Source of the DNA: Perkinsus marinus ATCC 50983
Lineage: Eukaryota; Perkinsozoa; Perkinsida; Perkinsidae
Length of the DNA stretch: 59,076 nt
Assembly (NCBI RefSeq): GCF_000006405.1
Contig: NW_003213671.1
Coordinates: forward strand, 35,036-94,111
Direction of reading: 5' to 3'
The position numbers and the translations under genes are program-made. The notes beneath the pieces are model-generated. The model was not told the origin of the DNA and made no database searches. It saw only the letters and a program-made list of their open reading frames with translations. This document shows, one piece after another, positions 23,611 to 36,262 of this stretch. Within the stretch, counting starts at the first letter, position 1, and each line of letters starts with the position of its first letter.

Positions 23611-25060
23611 CCTTTGCCGAGGAGTCTTCTGTCAGGAGAGCGGGAGAGGGGTATTCGAGACTTGACGTTTCTCTGTAACCTGAGAATCGAAAAATCTGTG
23701 TTTCTCGTTAACGAAGATAGTTTTGAGCTGAAACTTCAGCAGAGCATAGATATAACGATCAGCTATTATATACTTGGATGAAACTGTAATATTCGGAACC
23801 GTTACTGATATCTGAAGGCGAACGAGAAAATCATCACCCAGAACCGTGCAACTTTCTCAAGCAACGCAACAAAACGGTCCAATTTCTCTAAGAAATGATC
23901 CAAAAACTTCATGATTAATGGAGAAATATGACCAGTATAAGTAGGTTAGTCACTACCCCACTTCATTCTTGCATGGCCGAATGGGCTCGCGGATCTCTGC
24001 TTCTTCTTGGATAACCCCTCTGGTCGCTCCGCAGGTTCAGGCCTGCCCACCAGCCTCTCTGATGCCGAAAAAGTAATTAGTGGCTCCATCGGTAAGTCAC
24101 ATGTAGGTTCTGGCCTCTCGAACATAGTGCAAGTCAAATCACTCAGGGTGATTCACTTCGCTGTCCGAGTTCTCATCGACTTCCACCGACCCATCTCTGC
24201 GACTTTGCCTTCATCCACGCATTGGTCAAGGTTCTCGACTCGAGGAGCAATTGTGCGCCGGTACGGCTAAGCCGTAACAACTCAGGCTATGCGTGGATAT
24301 TCGATTATTACTCGGTAGTACCGGTAGTAGTCGGTACTCTACCACTTAGTATCCTTCCGATCACTGTCATGACCCGATCCGTGAGCACCTTCCGGTCGAG
24401 TGGGATCACTCTTCCGTCTGTTGGCCTCTCCTCTGCCCATTCCACTAGTCAGTGAAAAGTCGGGGGAACGGGATCCCTTGGTACGCGGCAGCAACACTGA
24501 CAGTGTTACACTGTTGCTGTTGCTGCAACAGCCGATCGCGATCGTGCTACTCTTGGCCAAGCTGGAGAGTCATCGATCACGCAATGAATATCGCTGCTCT
24601 CGCAGCTACTCCTGATGGATAAACCTAGTTCACTAGCGTCACATCTGCCACCGTGAAGGCGAGAAGCTTGCTAACTCTCAGAAAGTCGGATATACCCACC
24701 AATATATCAGCATTAACGCCTTGCTTCGAGGGGTCCGATATACTTGCCTGTAGCAAATTGCTACGGCTTGAAAATCCTCACAACTGAGAGTAGCCACTCT
24801 CTGCCGCTAGGAGACTCCGGACGACATGATAGTAAGCTACAGTTATGTCATCCTCATGAGTGACTCATGATGAGTCATGATGAGGACGTCTACTTCGCGG
24901 ACCTCGCAGTTTCCGCGTCGCTGAGGTAATCCAGGAAACTCTCCTGGAGAGAGACAGCGAGTTCCCCCAACGCTTTTCCTGACATCCTGTTAGAAAAGGC
25001 AGGTCGTTTGAGAGCTTGTGGTGTGAAAAGACTCGGAAATGAAATCATGAAGCCAACGAG
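23610..25060. other. Repeat-rich stretch between SCP fragments E and D
   Basis: At 23700-23815 there is a diverged copy of a segment also in the CWC22 intron region (about 1505-1605), sharing TGAAACTGTAATATTCG. Minus-strand ORFs at 24339-24560 (a basic segment with GEANRRKSDPTRPEGAHGSG) and 23946-24137 (RPEPAERPEGLSKKKQRSA) look compositionally protein-like but match nothing I know. Several palindromic runs occur at about 24500 and 24850-24890. Confidence 0.45.
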
Positions 25061-25290
25061 GGCTCATGATTGAGGATGCAGCAGACGTTCTGCTGCATTA
25101 TTACTTCGAATTCAACACATTTCGAGCCTCAAGTGTGAGATGATAGAGAAAAAATGAGAAAGAAAATTTCGCAAAATGTGGCTTTTAAAAATACTTAGAT
25201 GAAAAGAAAAGCTATAGCAATCCTCGAAAAAAAAATCATGGGTTGCGCCTATCTGATAACATCTAAGACATTATAAGAAGGGTTTCTCAT
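25060..25290 (-). repeat. SCP-associated hairpin repeat, copy 6
   Basis: Hairpin at 25072-25098 (GGATGCAGCAG / CTGCTGCAT), then the GAATTCAACACATTTCGAG block. The following sequence resembles the 3' flank of SCP copy A (about 9030-9280), ending at fragment D. Confidence 0.65.
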
Positions 25291-25379
25291 TGCCGATATA
25301 GGATAGTTACTTGGTACACAGTGTGTACTACACACAGATGGACCTCAGTTGCGGTTGTTAGCCGAAACACACCGCCTCG

Positions 25380-25620
25380 GGGGTTGACGACTATCAGTCA
25401 GAGCTCCGCACTGCCTCCGCTCATAACGGCTCTCCTAGGCAATGGTCCGAGAGTACCATCGATGAAATCGTTGATCATGAATTGAGGCACTTTTGGTTGG
25501 TCGATCGATGGGTACGAAATGGCCAGCTTGGTACACCTATAAGGGATAAAGTTGTGGCGTGTTGAATACATCAGAGGAAGCCTCACATCCCTCTTCTCTT
25601 CCAAGAAGGTTAGCGGCCCT
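25380..25620 (-). pseudogene. SCP last-exon fragment, copy D
   Basis: Last exon only: [28 protein letters not shown] matches copy A nearly base for base in its 3' half. Upstream, a small duplication (TCGATCGA at about 25500) breaks the frame within the QAGHFVPID block. No other SCP exon is adjacent. Confidence 0.75.
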
Positions 25621-26151
25621 GAATATCGTCATGTTATGTCGCCAATTAATAATCAGGCCCTAATAATTAGGGTCGACGGTTTCAAATACTCTTGAGGATA
25701 TCATGCCCAGCGATGATGGCATAAATATATAAGCAATGCGAGCAATACAGCAATCGTCATATATAGTGTCATCATACACAAGGTCTTCCGATCATTTCGT
25801 GATATTCTTGGATTTGCGGAAGTTTGAAGTCTCTTGTCAACAACCCCTGTTGAGCTATTTCATCAAACCCATATCGCGGCGGTGATTATTGCAGGAGAAG
25901 GAGGATCTGCACGATTTGTTTCCAACAAAAGAGCATCAGCAGCACTGAGACCCGCTCCCTCGAAATCTACTAGTAAGAAAATCTAAACTACAATTCCCTC
26001 GCGGAAACATATCACATCATTTCGCTGACGCACTCCAATACAGCGCTATCGGAACTCAAAAAACACATAGACGAGTAGAAACAGAATAGATAACGTACGT
26101 TGGTAGTGGTAGTTTTACGTGATAAGGCTAAGTGAGGCGAAAGTCAGTAAC
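25620..26151. other. Intergenic between SCP fragment D and the RRP5 stop
   Basis: Contains an AT-rich stretch with ATATATA runs (about 25725-25765) and no ORF I can support. It probably includes the RRP5 3' UTR, but no polyadenylation signal could be assigned. Confidence 0.4.
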
Positions 26152-29100
26152 TCATTCTTCCCCTTCCTCCCCAATATCATCAGCTCGGCGGCTTTTCTCG
26201 AGAGCCATAACGTATCTACAACAGGTTTAAAATCAACCCGAGCGGAAAGTAACCATCTAATTTCTTAGATTCGATTTCAATTCGATTCGAGATGCCATCA
26301 CACTCAATCTCCGAGAAGACGACGACCCGATCAACTCACTCTCGAGCTTTATCCTTCACCAAATCGAGATGATCTACATCGCCATAGGACTGCTCGAAGT
26401 TAACCCAACGCTTGAAGAAGAACTTCATTTTCGCTGGCTTCAACCTGAAACTCGGCAGCTCCGGAAACTAATAAAAAGCTTCACTTACTTCAGTGTAACC
26501 GCCCGGTCGAACACCGACCGCACCTGGTCTGCATCTTCCTTATTTGCATTGATATGTTCATCCAAATACACTGACCAAATATCAAGCCGTTTCGGTTGAG
26601 ACTAAAAACAGCTCAAATGATTTCCCAAGATTCCCTGTGAATATCCTTACTGCCAATAACGATTCAAATATCGTCTTGCCTCGTTCAACCGTGCCATACT
26701 TGTATTCCAACTTAGCCGCTCTAGTGGCAATCAACGACTGAAAAGAAGCGATTCCTTCGCAGACTAGCATACAACCAATTTACAAACAATGCTTAAATGT
26801 TATGCCCAATTCACAATACACACATTCAAGTTTCACGACCCGTTTTACGTAGAGTGACGTCGTACTACTCTGAGAAACCCGATATTCGCGGTGATATGCA
26901 GTAGTCGTGAAAATACTCTTCACTAATGTTTTTCATATCACAGTTGTCCGAGAAACTCCATTATCAATCTAAATGGATGAATCTTAGGTTGCAGCTGATA
27001 GGATACGGACTAGGTCCACACCAACAGGTCCCGTACGAAGCAATTGATTATTTATCCCTCCACAGCATTACGTGTTTCCGTCTATCTGTCAACCTCAACG
27101 CCCGAGGCAAACAATTCTGTCGAGCTTCCGAGAGTTTACCAGTAGAGTACAGGAATCTGAACGCATACCCCATATGGATTCAAAACAGGTTCAAAAAACC
27201 TAACACTTACTCAAGATATTTCATCCACACTTTCTTAGAATGCCCGAATTTCTCAGCCGTCCGTTTGTAAGCCTCTAGTGCGAGATCTTCCGCGCCAGCT
27301 CTCGCCCATACATCACACATTGCCATGTGACTGAGAGCAGACAGAATTACTCAATTGAGAGTGGCCAAGGAGAAATCGTCCATGTAATTAAAATTTCTTC
27401 TGGGCGTTTTAGACTCCTACTGGAGAATTTCAAATAATCAGATAGAGATTCACAAAAGGACGGATTTCATAGCCTATTCCATTCCATTAAGCTCACTCTC
27501 TCATAATAATAACCCATTGTACATTCTCTCATGTATAATTTCTATTTTCCCAACTTTTGATACCACTCTTTCACGAACAATTCAAACAATATTAGATCAC
27601 ACATCATTCATCACTCCCTCACCCCCTTGCCATTATTACACTTTCTTCGAGTCATTATAGCTAGCAGCTCTCTTAAAGAGATCCTCAACTCTCTTCAGGG
27701 CATCTTTTTTCCGTCCCCCCTCAACACATATCTAAAACAATACACTTCTATTACCCTTTGCTGCTACACCTCTCACATGCGCTTCTAAATTGAGATATGC
27801 TATCCACAGATTAAGTCTGTCCTGTTCGTCTCTGAAACCTAGTCGTTGCTTTATACCTGAATACAATACGGGGATGTTGCTAGACGTAAAATTTGCCGTA
27901 GGTGTGAGAAGCTTCTAATAATAACAGCGCTTATAGTCTAAGACTGTAATTATATTTCTGCAGTGAGAGGTTACTCCATGAGTCGCTCAGAAAAGAGCAT
28001 CGTATCTTCCAAGGCGTACACTTCACAACTCCTAGCAACATCATTTATCACTACAAATATACCAACTAATGTAGCTCTACCCGTATTACGAAAAATCAAT
28101 AATTTTCACGGGTAAAATCAAATCGTTTTTATGTTCAAAATGTGAATACCACCGATTCGCCAATTCATGTAAGAGGGATGCGACTGCAATATCCCCTCCA
28201 ATTTGCAACCTGATGACTTCACAATCTACTACGAACTCCAACGATTATAATGTTCATTCACTAACAACAACTTTATGAATTTCGTAGATTTTAATTGATG
28301 TTATAAATGCATGATACTACCTCTCTCCGCACACTCCCGAGCTCTCTGTATTTCGGCAAGCTGCATCCAATACCCCATATACTGTATCCATACCTCCGAT
28401 GCACTAGGCATGTCGGGAGTTGACGAAGCACTACATGACATGAGCACCTGACCAAGGTAACCTCAGTAGTAGAAAAAGAACCGCTCTCTTCACGACCCGG
28501 GAGGGGCTTCCAAATTCTATTGATTTCGTCCGGTCTCCAAATTGAAATTGAATATATCAACGGTGCCAATAGTGTACAATGATTGATGAGAAAAATAGTT
28601 CATAAAAATGTGCATGTGGATGGATTTGAAAGCTCCAAAAAATAATATAAATTTTCACTCGTTCTAATACAATTAAGTTTTATCATGACTATTCCCACAT
28701 ACCAGTCGTTCGAAATCATCAGGTCCCCGAGGATTCCTTTTCCAATCACCACTAGCATTGGCCAACTCAACCTCTCTAGTCTCCTTCTCTCGCTCACGAC
28801 GCTCCCGAGCCTTCTGACGGGCCGATCTCTTACTACCACTACCTGACCATAGACTCTGCTACCCAGCCGATCTGCATCGATATTAAACTATTATCTAGAA
28901 TGAATTATAACTCTTATAACTATGAACATGAACATAGACATTATCCCTATCCGACGATACTATAATCGTATAAACTTCCCTACCAGTTTTCTGCTCATCC
29001 TCCTTCTCATCCTCACTAACATCACTATCCTCCATAGCGTCATGTGCGGGCTCAGCTGGTGGAGCATCATCATCATCATCTTCCTCTTCCTAAACAGGAT

Positions 29101-32100
29101 CCTACACAATCGCCCTCAAGACTCAGAAGCTACCTCAGCATCATCATTCTCCTCTTCATCATCTTCCTCCTCCTCATCGGCAAACATGTTTGCTTCAGCG
29201 AACCCAAACTGACCAACTCCCTCTTCGTCGTCTGAGTGAGGATTTCTAGTATACGAGAGTTACCGCGCGCCACAAAATTCCCGGATGACAACACAATTTG
29301 CCCAGAAGAACTGATGGTAACAATTAACGTTAAGTCCGGCGTTAACTCAGTGACCCTTAGTTACCCTCAGATGCACCTTCAACGTCTTCCTCTTCCTCGT
29401 CCTCCTCAATAGAAGGGGATGGGGCTTCACTCGTCTGAAGAAAAACACCACACAGATTCGAACCCACGACCATGTTGGAGACAGCCTGACACCTTAACTA
29501 CCTCAGCAATTTCCTCTTCCATTTCAACATCCTCATCATCATCATCACTCTCTTCCTCTTCTTCAACCTCCTCTACCACAGTCTCATCTTCAGGGAAATA
29601 CTTCTTCGCCAATCCGATATTAATCTTTCCATCCCCCTTCACCGACAGGATGCGACAACGGACCTTCGTACCGACCTGAACCACGAGGCAATCCAACTAG
29701 AATAATATCAACAACAACTTAGAGCCAAAGAGCATCTCCACTCGAGGCGAGCTAACGATGATTAAGATGACTAATAGACCACCGTAACTATACAAGTGTC
29801 GTGGATGAAAATGCTTTATTCCCACTACCTTATAGCTGCCGACAGCTTCCTTCAACGCCTTAGCATCCCCCTTGCCGTCAAATAGGTCCTTAGCAGAGCA
29901 ATGACCATGTTGACCTCCCGTCCCCGAGATTCGAACCTGTGCCTCATGACATGCACAACCAAACTGACCAGAGTCAACTCCCTTACGAATAAGCCCTTCC
30001 CTTCCTTGTCCTTTCTAGACACTTGACCGTACATAATAGCACCCTCCTCAATTTCTGTAATCTGACTCTTATCCTTGTTCACAATTGCCAGACCAACCTT
30101 AAAAAAAGACATGTGAAAATAATCAATGACGCTTCGCTCCGTCGTACCCTATTCTTCGTCACGTCCACTGAAGTAATTGCTATGTCCCTCACAGAGGTAC
30201 CCACAGGATATCTGGACAAGTTCAAGAACAGATGGTAAGAGTAAGTTTGCGTGTCTATATTACAATTTGCCAGCTTCCTCAGGAGTGACCGGATGCTCCG
30301 CGACGTTGCCGAGCAAAACACGACCGGTCAGCCACGGTGAAAGTGCGACGAAGACTCCCGAAGAGCTCACGCTAGCTACATATCCAGAGACCTGATGCAA
30401 GGTCTTCAAATGCCTCTGCCAGGGATCGAACTCGGGTTACCTTCCCTCCTTCCTTGAGGTCTTTGGCTCCCTTAGGAAGACCCTTCACATGAGCCCGGCT
30501 GATCGACTTGAGGCAGAGCTCAGTAGGAGTACGGCCACTACCGAGGCTGACCACCAGTAACGCCGGTGCTAGCATACCCGGTGTCAGCGGAGACAAAGGA
30601 CTAAAGGCAAAACAACAGTCATTCTAGCCGCATAGTAGACCAACAGTACAGATACCCGACGACCCCTGGTTCGAACCCTCCAAGCCTTACTTTGCCCTCC
30701 AATCATCACATGCCATAGTAGCATGAAGCCTCCCCTTATGACCACCAGGGAGCTCCACTATACGCTGGATCGCAGCCGACTTATGGCTGGATACTCGAGC
30801 GGTAGTAACCACAGAGCCCTCCTTCACCTGAATGATGATGCTCTAAATTACATACCATCCATCTCTCACATCATTACCTCCTCCACAGCAGTGAGCTCTA
30901 TCTTCTTCTTAGTGACCACCTCAAAGGCCCTCACTTCCTCACCACTTAGCAGATGTCCAGGCTTATACTCCTCCACAGCTTTGGGCAGGTCCACAGCACG
31001 CAACTTGCCCAGCATCACCTAAAGCCAATAATCATTATCATTCCGCAATCCCTCAGTGAACTCACCTTGCAGTAGTTGCTGGAGGTATCATCATGGTCAC
31101 CAAGATGCTGACGGAAAAATCTAGAAAATAATAATCGATCCGTTTAAGCCACAACATATAACACCAACATACTTAGCCTTCTGCGCCTTAGTCATATTGC
31201 CCAACTTGCCAGCCTCCAACTGCGTATGTGAGCTCATCTCCACCCCAGGAATGTCGACCATGATAAACATCTCATCGTCGTTCACCGAAGAGACGGCGCA
31301 ACCAACCAAAGGAGCCGCACAAAGGGAAGCTGCATTCCACTTGTACAACTGGAAAAACGATGGAGAAAAAACGGCCCAGCTTCCTAAGTACCACCTACCT
31401 TGCAATCTTCCTTATCCTTCTTCGGATCTCTCACGCTGATGTTCCACTGATTGGCACCACTAGCCGAGAAGGCCGTCACATGAGATGAACCCACCACTCG
31501 CACAGAAACAACCGAACCAACAGGGTACCTGCACACATGGTTAGTCTCCACTGTTATCATTATAGAGGTCGCCNNNNNNNNNNNNNNNNNNNNNNNNNNN
31601 NNNNNNNNNNNNNNNNNNNNNNNNNNNNNNNNNNNNNNNNNNNNNNNNNNNNNNNNNNNNNNNNNNNNNNNNNTTGCCACCTGCTTTAGCCTCTTCTCCA
31701 ATCTTGCACGCGTACACAACAGATCTCACGACGTCAACGTCAACAACCTTAACCTTCACATCACTGCCACTCTCCAACTCCCCAACTCCCATTTTCAACA
31801 ACAGTCCAGCAGCAGCCTCGAACTTAGTCAATTCAAGCATCCATCCATAGGGCTTCTTCTTGCCAACCTTGGCATCGACCACCTGTCCCCTCTGGGGTAT
31901 CCTACCACTCCCCAACCACTTCTCAAGCCTCAACTTCGCCGCAGCCCTGAGCTCCTCCCGAGCTGATAATTCGCTGACCGCCGCCACCGCGCGAGGTTGC
32001 ATATCCATCTTGAACATATTCCTCTCAGCATCAACCGACGACACCACTGCAGTAGTGACAGTCTGGCCAACCTCAACCGCCTCAGAAACCTCCTCAACGA

Positions 32101-34976
32101 AGCCTTCTGCCAACTTGGGTTTCGGTACCAGACCAGTAACCCCACCGACACGAACAAATGCACCAAAGGTGGTCACGTTAGACACGAAACCAACAAGGCC
32201 TTCCCCCACCTTAACCTTCGAGGGTATCTCCTCCTGACTGATGCCAAGGAGCTCCCTATACTTCTCGTCTTCGACCAGTACCGGCTTACACGTACCCTCT
32301 ACCGTACCATCGTTCATAACAGCAGTCACTAGAACCTTGGCGAGCGGGAAATGTTGCAAATCTTCCTTTTTCTCAACACGCTCCATCACAGCCACTGCCA
32401 TATCAGGATCGTCTGCCAACTGCATCACTGGCACTAACACGTCCGTACCTCCCACACATCGGATCTTCACACACTGTCGACCACCACTACACTTATCCGC
32501 TCCCTCAATGGTCTCAACTGTCAGGACATCGCCAACCTTAGTAATCTCTCCCATTGTAGAATCTTCCATACTGTTCACTTGCTGTAGCCTCAGCCTAGTG
32601 CCCTTAGGCGAGTCGTTCTTACTCACAACCCTCACCTTCACAAGAGCTCCTTCGTGAGCACAGCCCTCCGTGACAATAGGTAGCAAGCCGAATGCCTCAC
32701 CAAAGAATTTCACTATGCAGCCACCATGGTCAAGTATCTTACTCACGTACCCGACTACAACATCCCCCACGCTCGCATCAGCGTTTCTGATGAGGGCTCT
32801 CGGCACCTCCTCATCCGGTCGACCGACAAGGGACTTCTTAGCTGTGAGGGTAACCTGAAAGCCAGAGACGAGTTACCGAAGGAGTGGTATGGATAAATAC
32901 TACCTGTCGCCTCACAGGGTCCACATTGAGAACCCTGACGCGGATCTCCGCCTTCTCCTCCGCATATCTTTTAGGAAGCTTCCTCTGATTACCCTGGTCG
33001 GTGCATTGCTCCTTTGGAACCCTTCCAGTAACGAAATCACTGAGGCTGACGATGAGGCCCTTCTCGTTGTCGAAGTGCTCAATCACTGCTTTATCGAATA
33101 CCATACCAGCCGAAACTTGTTGAAGATTCACTACAGAGGCTGCCAGGACCTTCTCCTCTGCGCTGACCTACAGAGACAATCCGACACTCCCTAGAGAAGT
33201 ACGGAACCGACCTGTACAGACATCTCTAGGAGATTACTCCCCAGAGCCCTGACATCAGTCTTCTTCCCGACAGCGCCGGGCTGCCTATATGGTAGACTGC
33301 ATCGAGTAGCATGAGCAACCATGAGATTCCCTCCTGCAACGAACCGCGTGCAATCCTTCGGAATCACATCAATAACCCTAGCCGCCTAAAAAGAAGCATT
33401 TTCATACCACTCCCTCCGGAACTAACCCCACCTCAATGGTCGTGCCAGCCTCTACTTGACTCTTAATACCCTTCCACTGTATGAGGTTAGGCAACAACGT
33501 TAAGTACACCGCCCTTGTGTGCGACGACGGGTCTGCCAGTACTGCGAGTACCCTCGCCGTCACCGATTGGCCAACCTAAAACGAGTAATCATATTACGCA
33601 CAGCGAAGGTTTAGGATACCAACCTTGAGGTTGGTAGTCATCGTCACATCCGTGTCATTGAGGATGGGGTGTAGCAGATGATGTTGATGCACAACACCTA
33701 AGGGCGAGCGCAAGTTCGTAGTAACGAAGAGTCGAGCCAGGACGTCTACCCTTTAACGGTCCCATGAAATCAACTTGAATTCCGGCACTCTTTTTGCTAG
33801 CCTTCTTCTTAGGGGCTCCTGGTTGGGTTGGGATGCATATATGCGATACCTTAGCCTCCACAGGAGTGCCGACTTTTCACAGATTCATTTTCACAGCTGA
33901 ACCGGTGCTGTTGCCTGCCTCACAAACCATAAGTCCCCGGGTTCATCCGACCACCTACCTATTCTATCACTTTCTTCCACATTACCCGCTTTAGCGCTAC
34001 ACTGCAGACTCGTCTTATTGGAAGGGTCATTATCCAATACACGCACATACACCAGTGTCCCTAGCCTCATCTGAAACACCACTAACGATACAAGCAACCT
34101 CCCCTACACAATATCAACCCTGATGTGCCAAACTCCCACCTGTTCAGCCTCGGGAGCATCGTTGTCTCTAGCCGACATCTCGAGCAAAGGGTTCACTCCC
34201 TTAGTCGTCTCTACTTTATCTGTTGGAGCAGGTAGCTCGCTCTTCTTCAGGAAGCCAGTGACTCCATCAATGCCGAAACTCAAAACGTATCTACCAGCAT
34301 CGCTTAGACGTCCACTCACTTTCCATTGGCTTACCCGTGAGCCTCCTCAGTGAGCACAGTAGCAGGCAGCCACATGTGAGGTTTCATGGTCTTAGACGTT
34401 AGCCCAGCATTGAGGACAGATGGCAACAACGAGAGTTGGATCGACCCCTGACACTCCAGGTTGGCTCATTTGAAGCTTTCCCACTCACTACCTCTCTACC
34501 ACTGCCATCGTTGGCAATAACAGCCGCGGTCACAAGCTGACCTCTACGGAACCTATGCTGAGCCTTGAAGCTCTTCAATGCAACGTTGCCCTGTTTCATG
34601 TGTTTACTAATGTCATCTTCATCGACCATATTAGATATACCTGATATTGACCACCGACCTAGTGTCCCCTGTCGAGCTCGTAAAGCCATGCAAAAGTAAA
34701 TTTTAATCAAATATGATATTTCCCCATACTACCTTTCACGATTCCCATCTTATTGAAAGGCAAATCTAGAATGAGCGCATCAGGAGAGATATCCTGTATC
34801 GCAGCCATGACTTGCGTCCCGACCTTAAGGTCTTTATAGGTTATACTAGATACGTGAGTGAGCCCTTGAGAGGGCGCGGCAGAAGGCTTGCTCTTCTTGG
34901 AGATTGACGACTTCGGCGCCTTAGAGTTGCCTTTAGCCGGCACCCGCTTAGCAGCAGAGGGAGTGGACTTGGCCAT
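26152..34976 (-). CDS. RRP5: RRP5/PDCD11-like pre-rRNA processing factor (S1 repeats + HAT repeats)
   Basis: Large nucleolar scaffold needed for both 18S and 5.8S/25S rRNA pathways in known homologues. It starts MAKSTPSAAKRVPAKG at 34976, followed by the first S1 domain (YKDLKVGTQVMAAIQDISP). Many S1 repeats run to about 29.7 kb; the largest open stretch is 31541-32806, interrupted by a 100-N gap. An acidic linker (EEDE-rich, about 28.9-29.6 kb) leads to C-terminal HAT repeats: GPDDFERLV, VWIQYMGYWMQLAEIQRA, RDEQDRLNLWIAYLNLEA, KLEYKYGTVERGKTIFESL, VRSVFDRAVTLK and KMKFFFKRWVNFEQSYGD. The last junction gives EYVMALEKSRRADD and stops at 26152, matching the family's C-terminal ALEYVE. Introns are short (49-100 nt), and at least four carry tRNA T-arm-like sequence. 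Confidence 0.93.
26830..26960 (+). repeat. GATATTCGCGG/ATATCACAG repeat inside RRP5
   Basis: Copy of the short repeat seen at 4871-4978 and 6860-7150, here between two HAT-repeat exons of RRP5 and therefore probably intronic. Shares CGATATTCGCGGTGATATGC, GCAGTAGTCGTGAAAATA and CATATCACAG with the other copies. Confidence 0.55.
29435..29501 (-). other. RRP5 intron (67 nt) with tRNA-like A box and B box
   Basis: Sense strand begins GTAGTTAAGG (A-box-like) and contains GTGGGTTCGAATC (B-box/T-loop-like) 36 nt later, ending TTCTTCAG. It lies between EEEIAE and TSEAPSP coding sequence. It resembles an eroded tRNA more than a normal intron, but acceptor stems are lacking. Confidence 0.6.
29889..29986 (-). 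other. RRP5 intron (98 nt) with tRNA-like core
   Basis: Sense strand contains TGGTCAGTTTGGTTG (A-box/D-arm-like) and CACAGGTTCGAATC (T-arm-like) spaced about 32 nt, inside a GTAAGG...CTAAG intron between GKGLF and DLFDGKGD. Orientation is the same as transcription. Confidence 0.6.
30392..30440 (-). other. RRP5 intron (49 nt) with T-arm-like sequence
   Basis: The whole 49-nt intron (GTAACC...CATCAG) is built around GAGTTCGATCCCTGG. It separates LKEGGK from VSGYVASVSSSG. Confidence 0.55.
30601..30690 (-). other. RRP5 intron (90 nt) with T-arm-like sequence
   Basis: Starts GTAAGGCTTGGAGGGTTCG and continues AACCAGGGG, a T-arm-like hairpin next to the donor; ends TTTGCCTTTAG. Confidence 0.55.
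31574..31673. other. Assembly gap (100 N) within RRP5
   Basis: Exactly 100 N in the S1-repeat region. Open reading continues on both sides, so part of one S1 domain, and perhaps an intron, is missing. Confidence 0.95.
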
Positions 34977-35046
34977 TTGGCAACGTCGGTAATGAACTAA
35001 TGATATCGGTTACGTGCACCTGCGTACTACATGGATGACGCTGTTG

Positions 35047-35247
35047 CTATGTAAATCGATCATAATGGCACGCGCTACTTACCCTCCCCCATGTTTCAGA
35101 GGCTGTCGTTGACGATGGCTGTACCTTGAGGTTTTCCCTGATCAGGTGGTTAGGAGAAGTTCGCTGCGTCAGGCCCGTTGTCGAGACGTTACCGGATGCT
35201 ACCCGTTCCGTACGTTTGGGTTGCATCATAAAGTTATACTGGGCCAT
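35047..35247 (-). CDS. Short ORF immediately upstream of RRP5, uncertain
   Basis: Starts MAQYNFMMQPKRTERV. A donor-like GGTAAGTAG follows SETWG, and a possible small intron would give about 66 residues ending before the RRP5 ATG. No family recognised. It could be an RRP5 leader exon with an upstream ORF, or chance. Its first codons (the block around TTTATGATGCA) recur inside repeat unit 3 of the neighbouring array, hinting that the array picked up local sequence. Confidence 0.3.
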   Translation of the reverse strand: MAQYNFMMQPKRTERVASGNVSTTGLTQRTSPNHLIRENLKVQPSSTTASETWGRVSSACHYDRFT

Positions 35248-35264
35248 TGGTCATACTACGTAAG

Positions 35265-35580
35265 GAGGTGGCATAGCCGCCCCACTCGGAAAAATTGATT
35301 ACAATGAGGCCAATCTTGGGTGGCATAGCCACCCCACTCGGAAAAATTGAAGTTACAACGTCAGGCCAATCTTGGGTGGCATAGCCGCTACCCACTCGGA
35401 AAAATTGATTGCATCATAAAGCTACACTGGGCCAATCTTGGGTGGCATAGCCGCCCCACTCGGAAAAATTTATTACACTAAGGCTTATCTTGGGGTTGGC
35501 ATAGCCGCCCCACTCGGAAAAATTGATTTCACTGAGGCATATCTTGGGGTGGCATAGCCGCCCCACTCGAAAAAAATTGA
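35265..35580. repeat. Six-unit array with the GGCATAGCCGCCCCACTC core
   Basis: Six units of about 51-66 bp, each starting TGGCATAGCCGCCCCACTCG (or a close variant) followed by GAAAAATTGATT, with variable spacers ending CAATCTTGGG or TATCTTGGGG. The core is the reverse complement of that at 37.65-38.07 kb and 40.2-40.3 kb. Lies between RRP5 and LicD-like gene 1. Confidence 0.85.
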
Positions 35581-35599
35581 TTAGGCTGTGGCAAATGGT

Positions 35600-36262
35600 A
35601 AGAAGCTTGTGTGCGGGTATCTGGCAATCCATAGGCCGTCCTAAAGTCACACTTTTTCTGAGGCAACCATCAGTACGGTTCTCATCGCTTGGTTAGTGGA
35701 TAGGGAATTCTCGATGTAGATGACTATATGGATTACCTCTCTTATGACACTACCGTCACCAATCTCAACGATCTCATAATAATTGGGAGTGTGCATCCAC
35801 CTTCGGAAGGGATTGTTGGTCCAAAGCGGCACAATCAGAGCATCACGGCTCCCGCTGGATCGGTCACTACAGCCACCGGCCTTTCGAACGAGCCACCGAG
35901 GGTGCAGTTACAAAACCACGAACCTGCCAGCAGTACAGCGACTCTGTGGTTCACAGAGAAGTCGATACTACTGCAAAATGGTTATCGCAACGACCTGCTT
36001 GAGAATCCTTTTCCGTCCATTTCTTCATCTTCTGTTGGGTTCATGTTCAGTGTTGCTACAACTGTGCTCGGTTTTTTCGTATTCGGAAACTCCACACACC
36101 CTGAGTGGTGTAGGGCATCATTGTGAAGGTGCAAATTCTATACAAAAGCGACAGGATTGTGTCGGAAGGGTGGTTTGTTGACAGAACTGTATCGTTAGCT
36201 TCATTTGGAGCCAGTAGTAGTAGTGTTTGTTTGGCATTCGCCAGCACGGGTCACCCCCTAGC
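35600..36262. other. Upstream region of LicD-like gene 1
   Basis: Two overlapping plus-strand ORFs of 132 codons each (35728-36126 and 35783-36181) lie here. Neither resembles a known family and both run into the likely 5' UTR. No promoter element could be assigned. Confidence 0.35.

Noticed and set aside
35265-35580. CRISPR array of the GGCATAGCCGCCCCACTC repeats
   Set aside because: Spacers are similar to each other and irregular, no cas-like genes are present, and the genes are eukaryotic.
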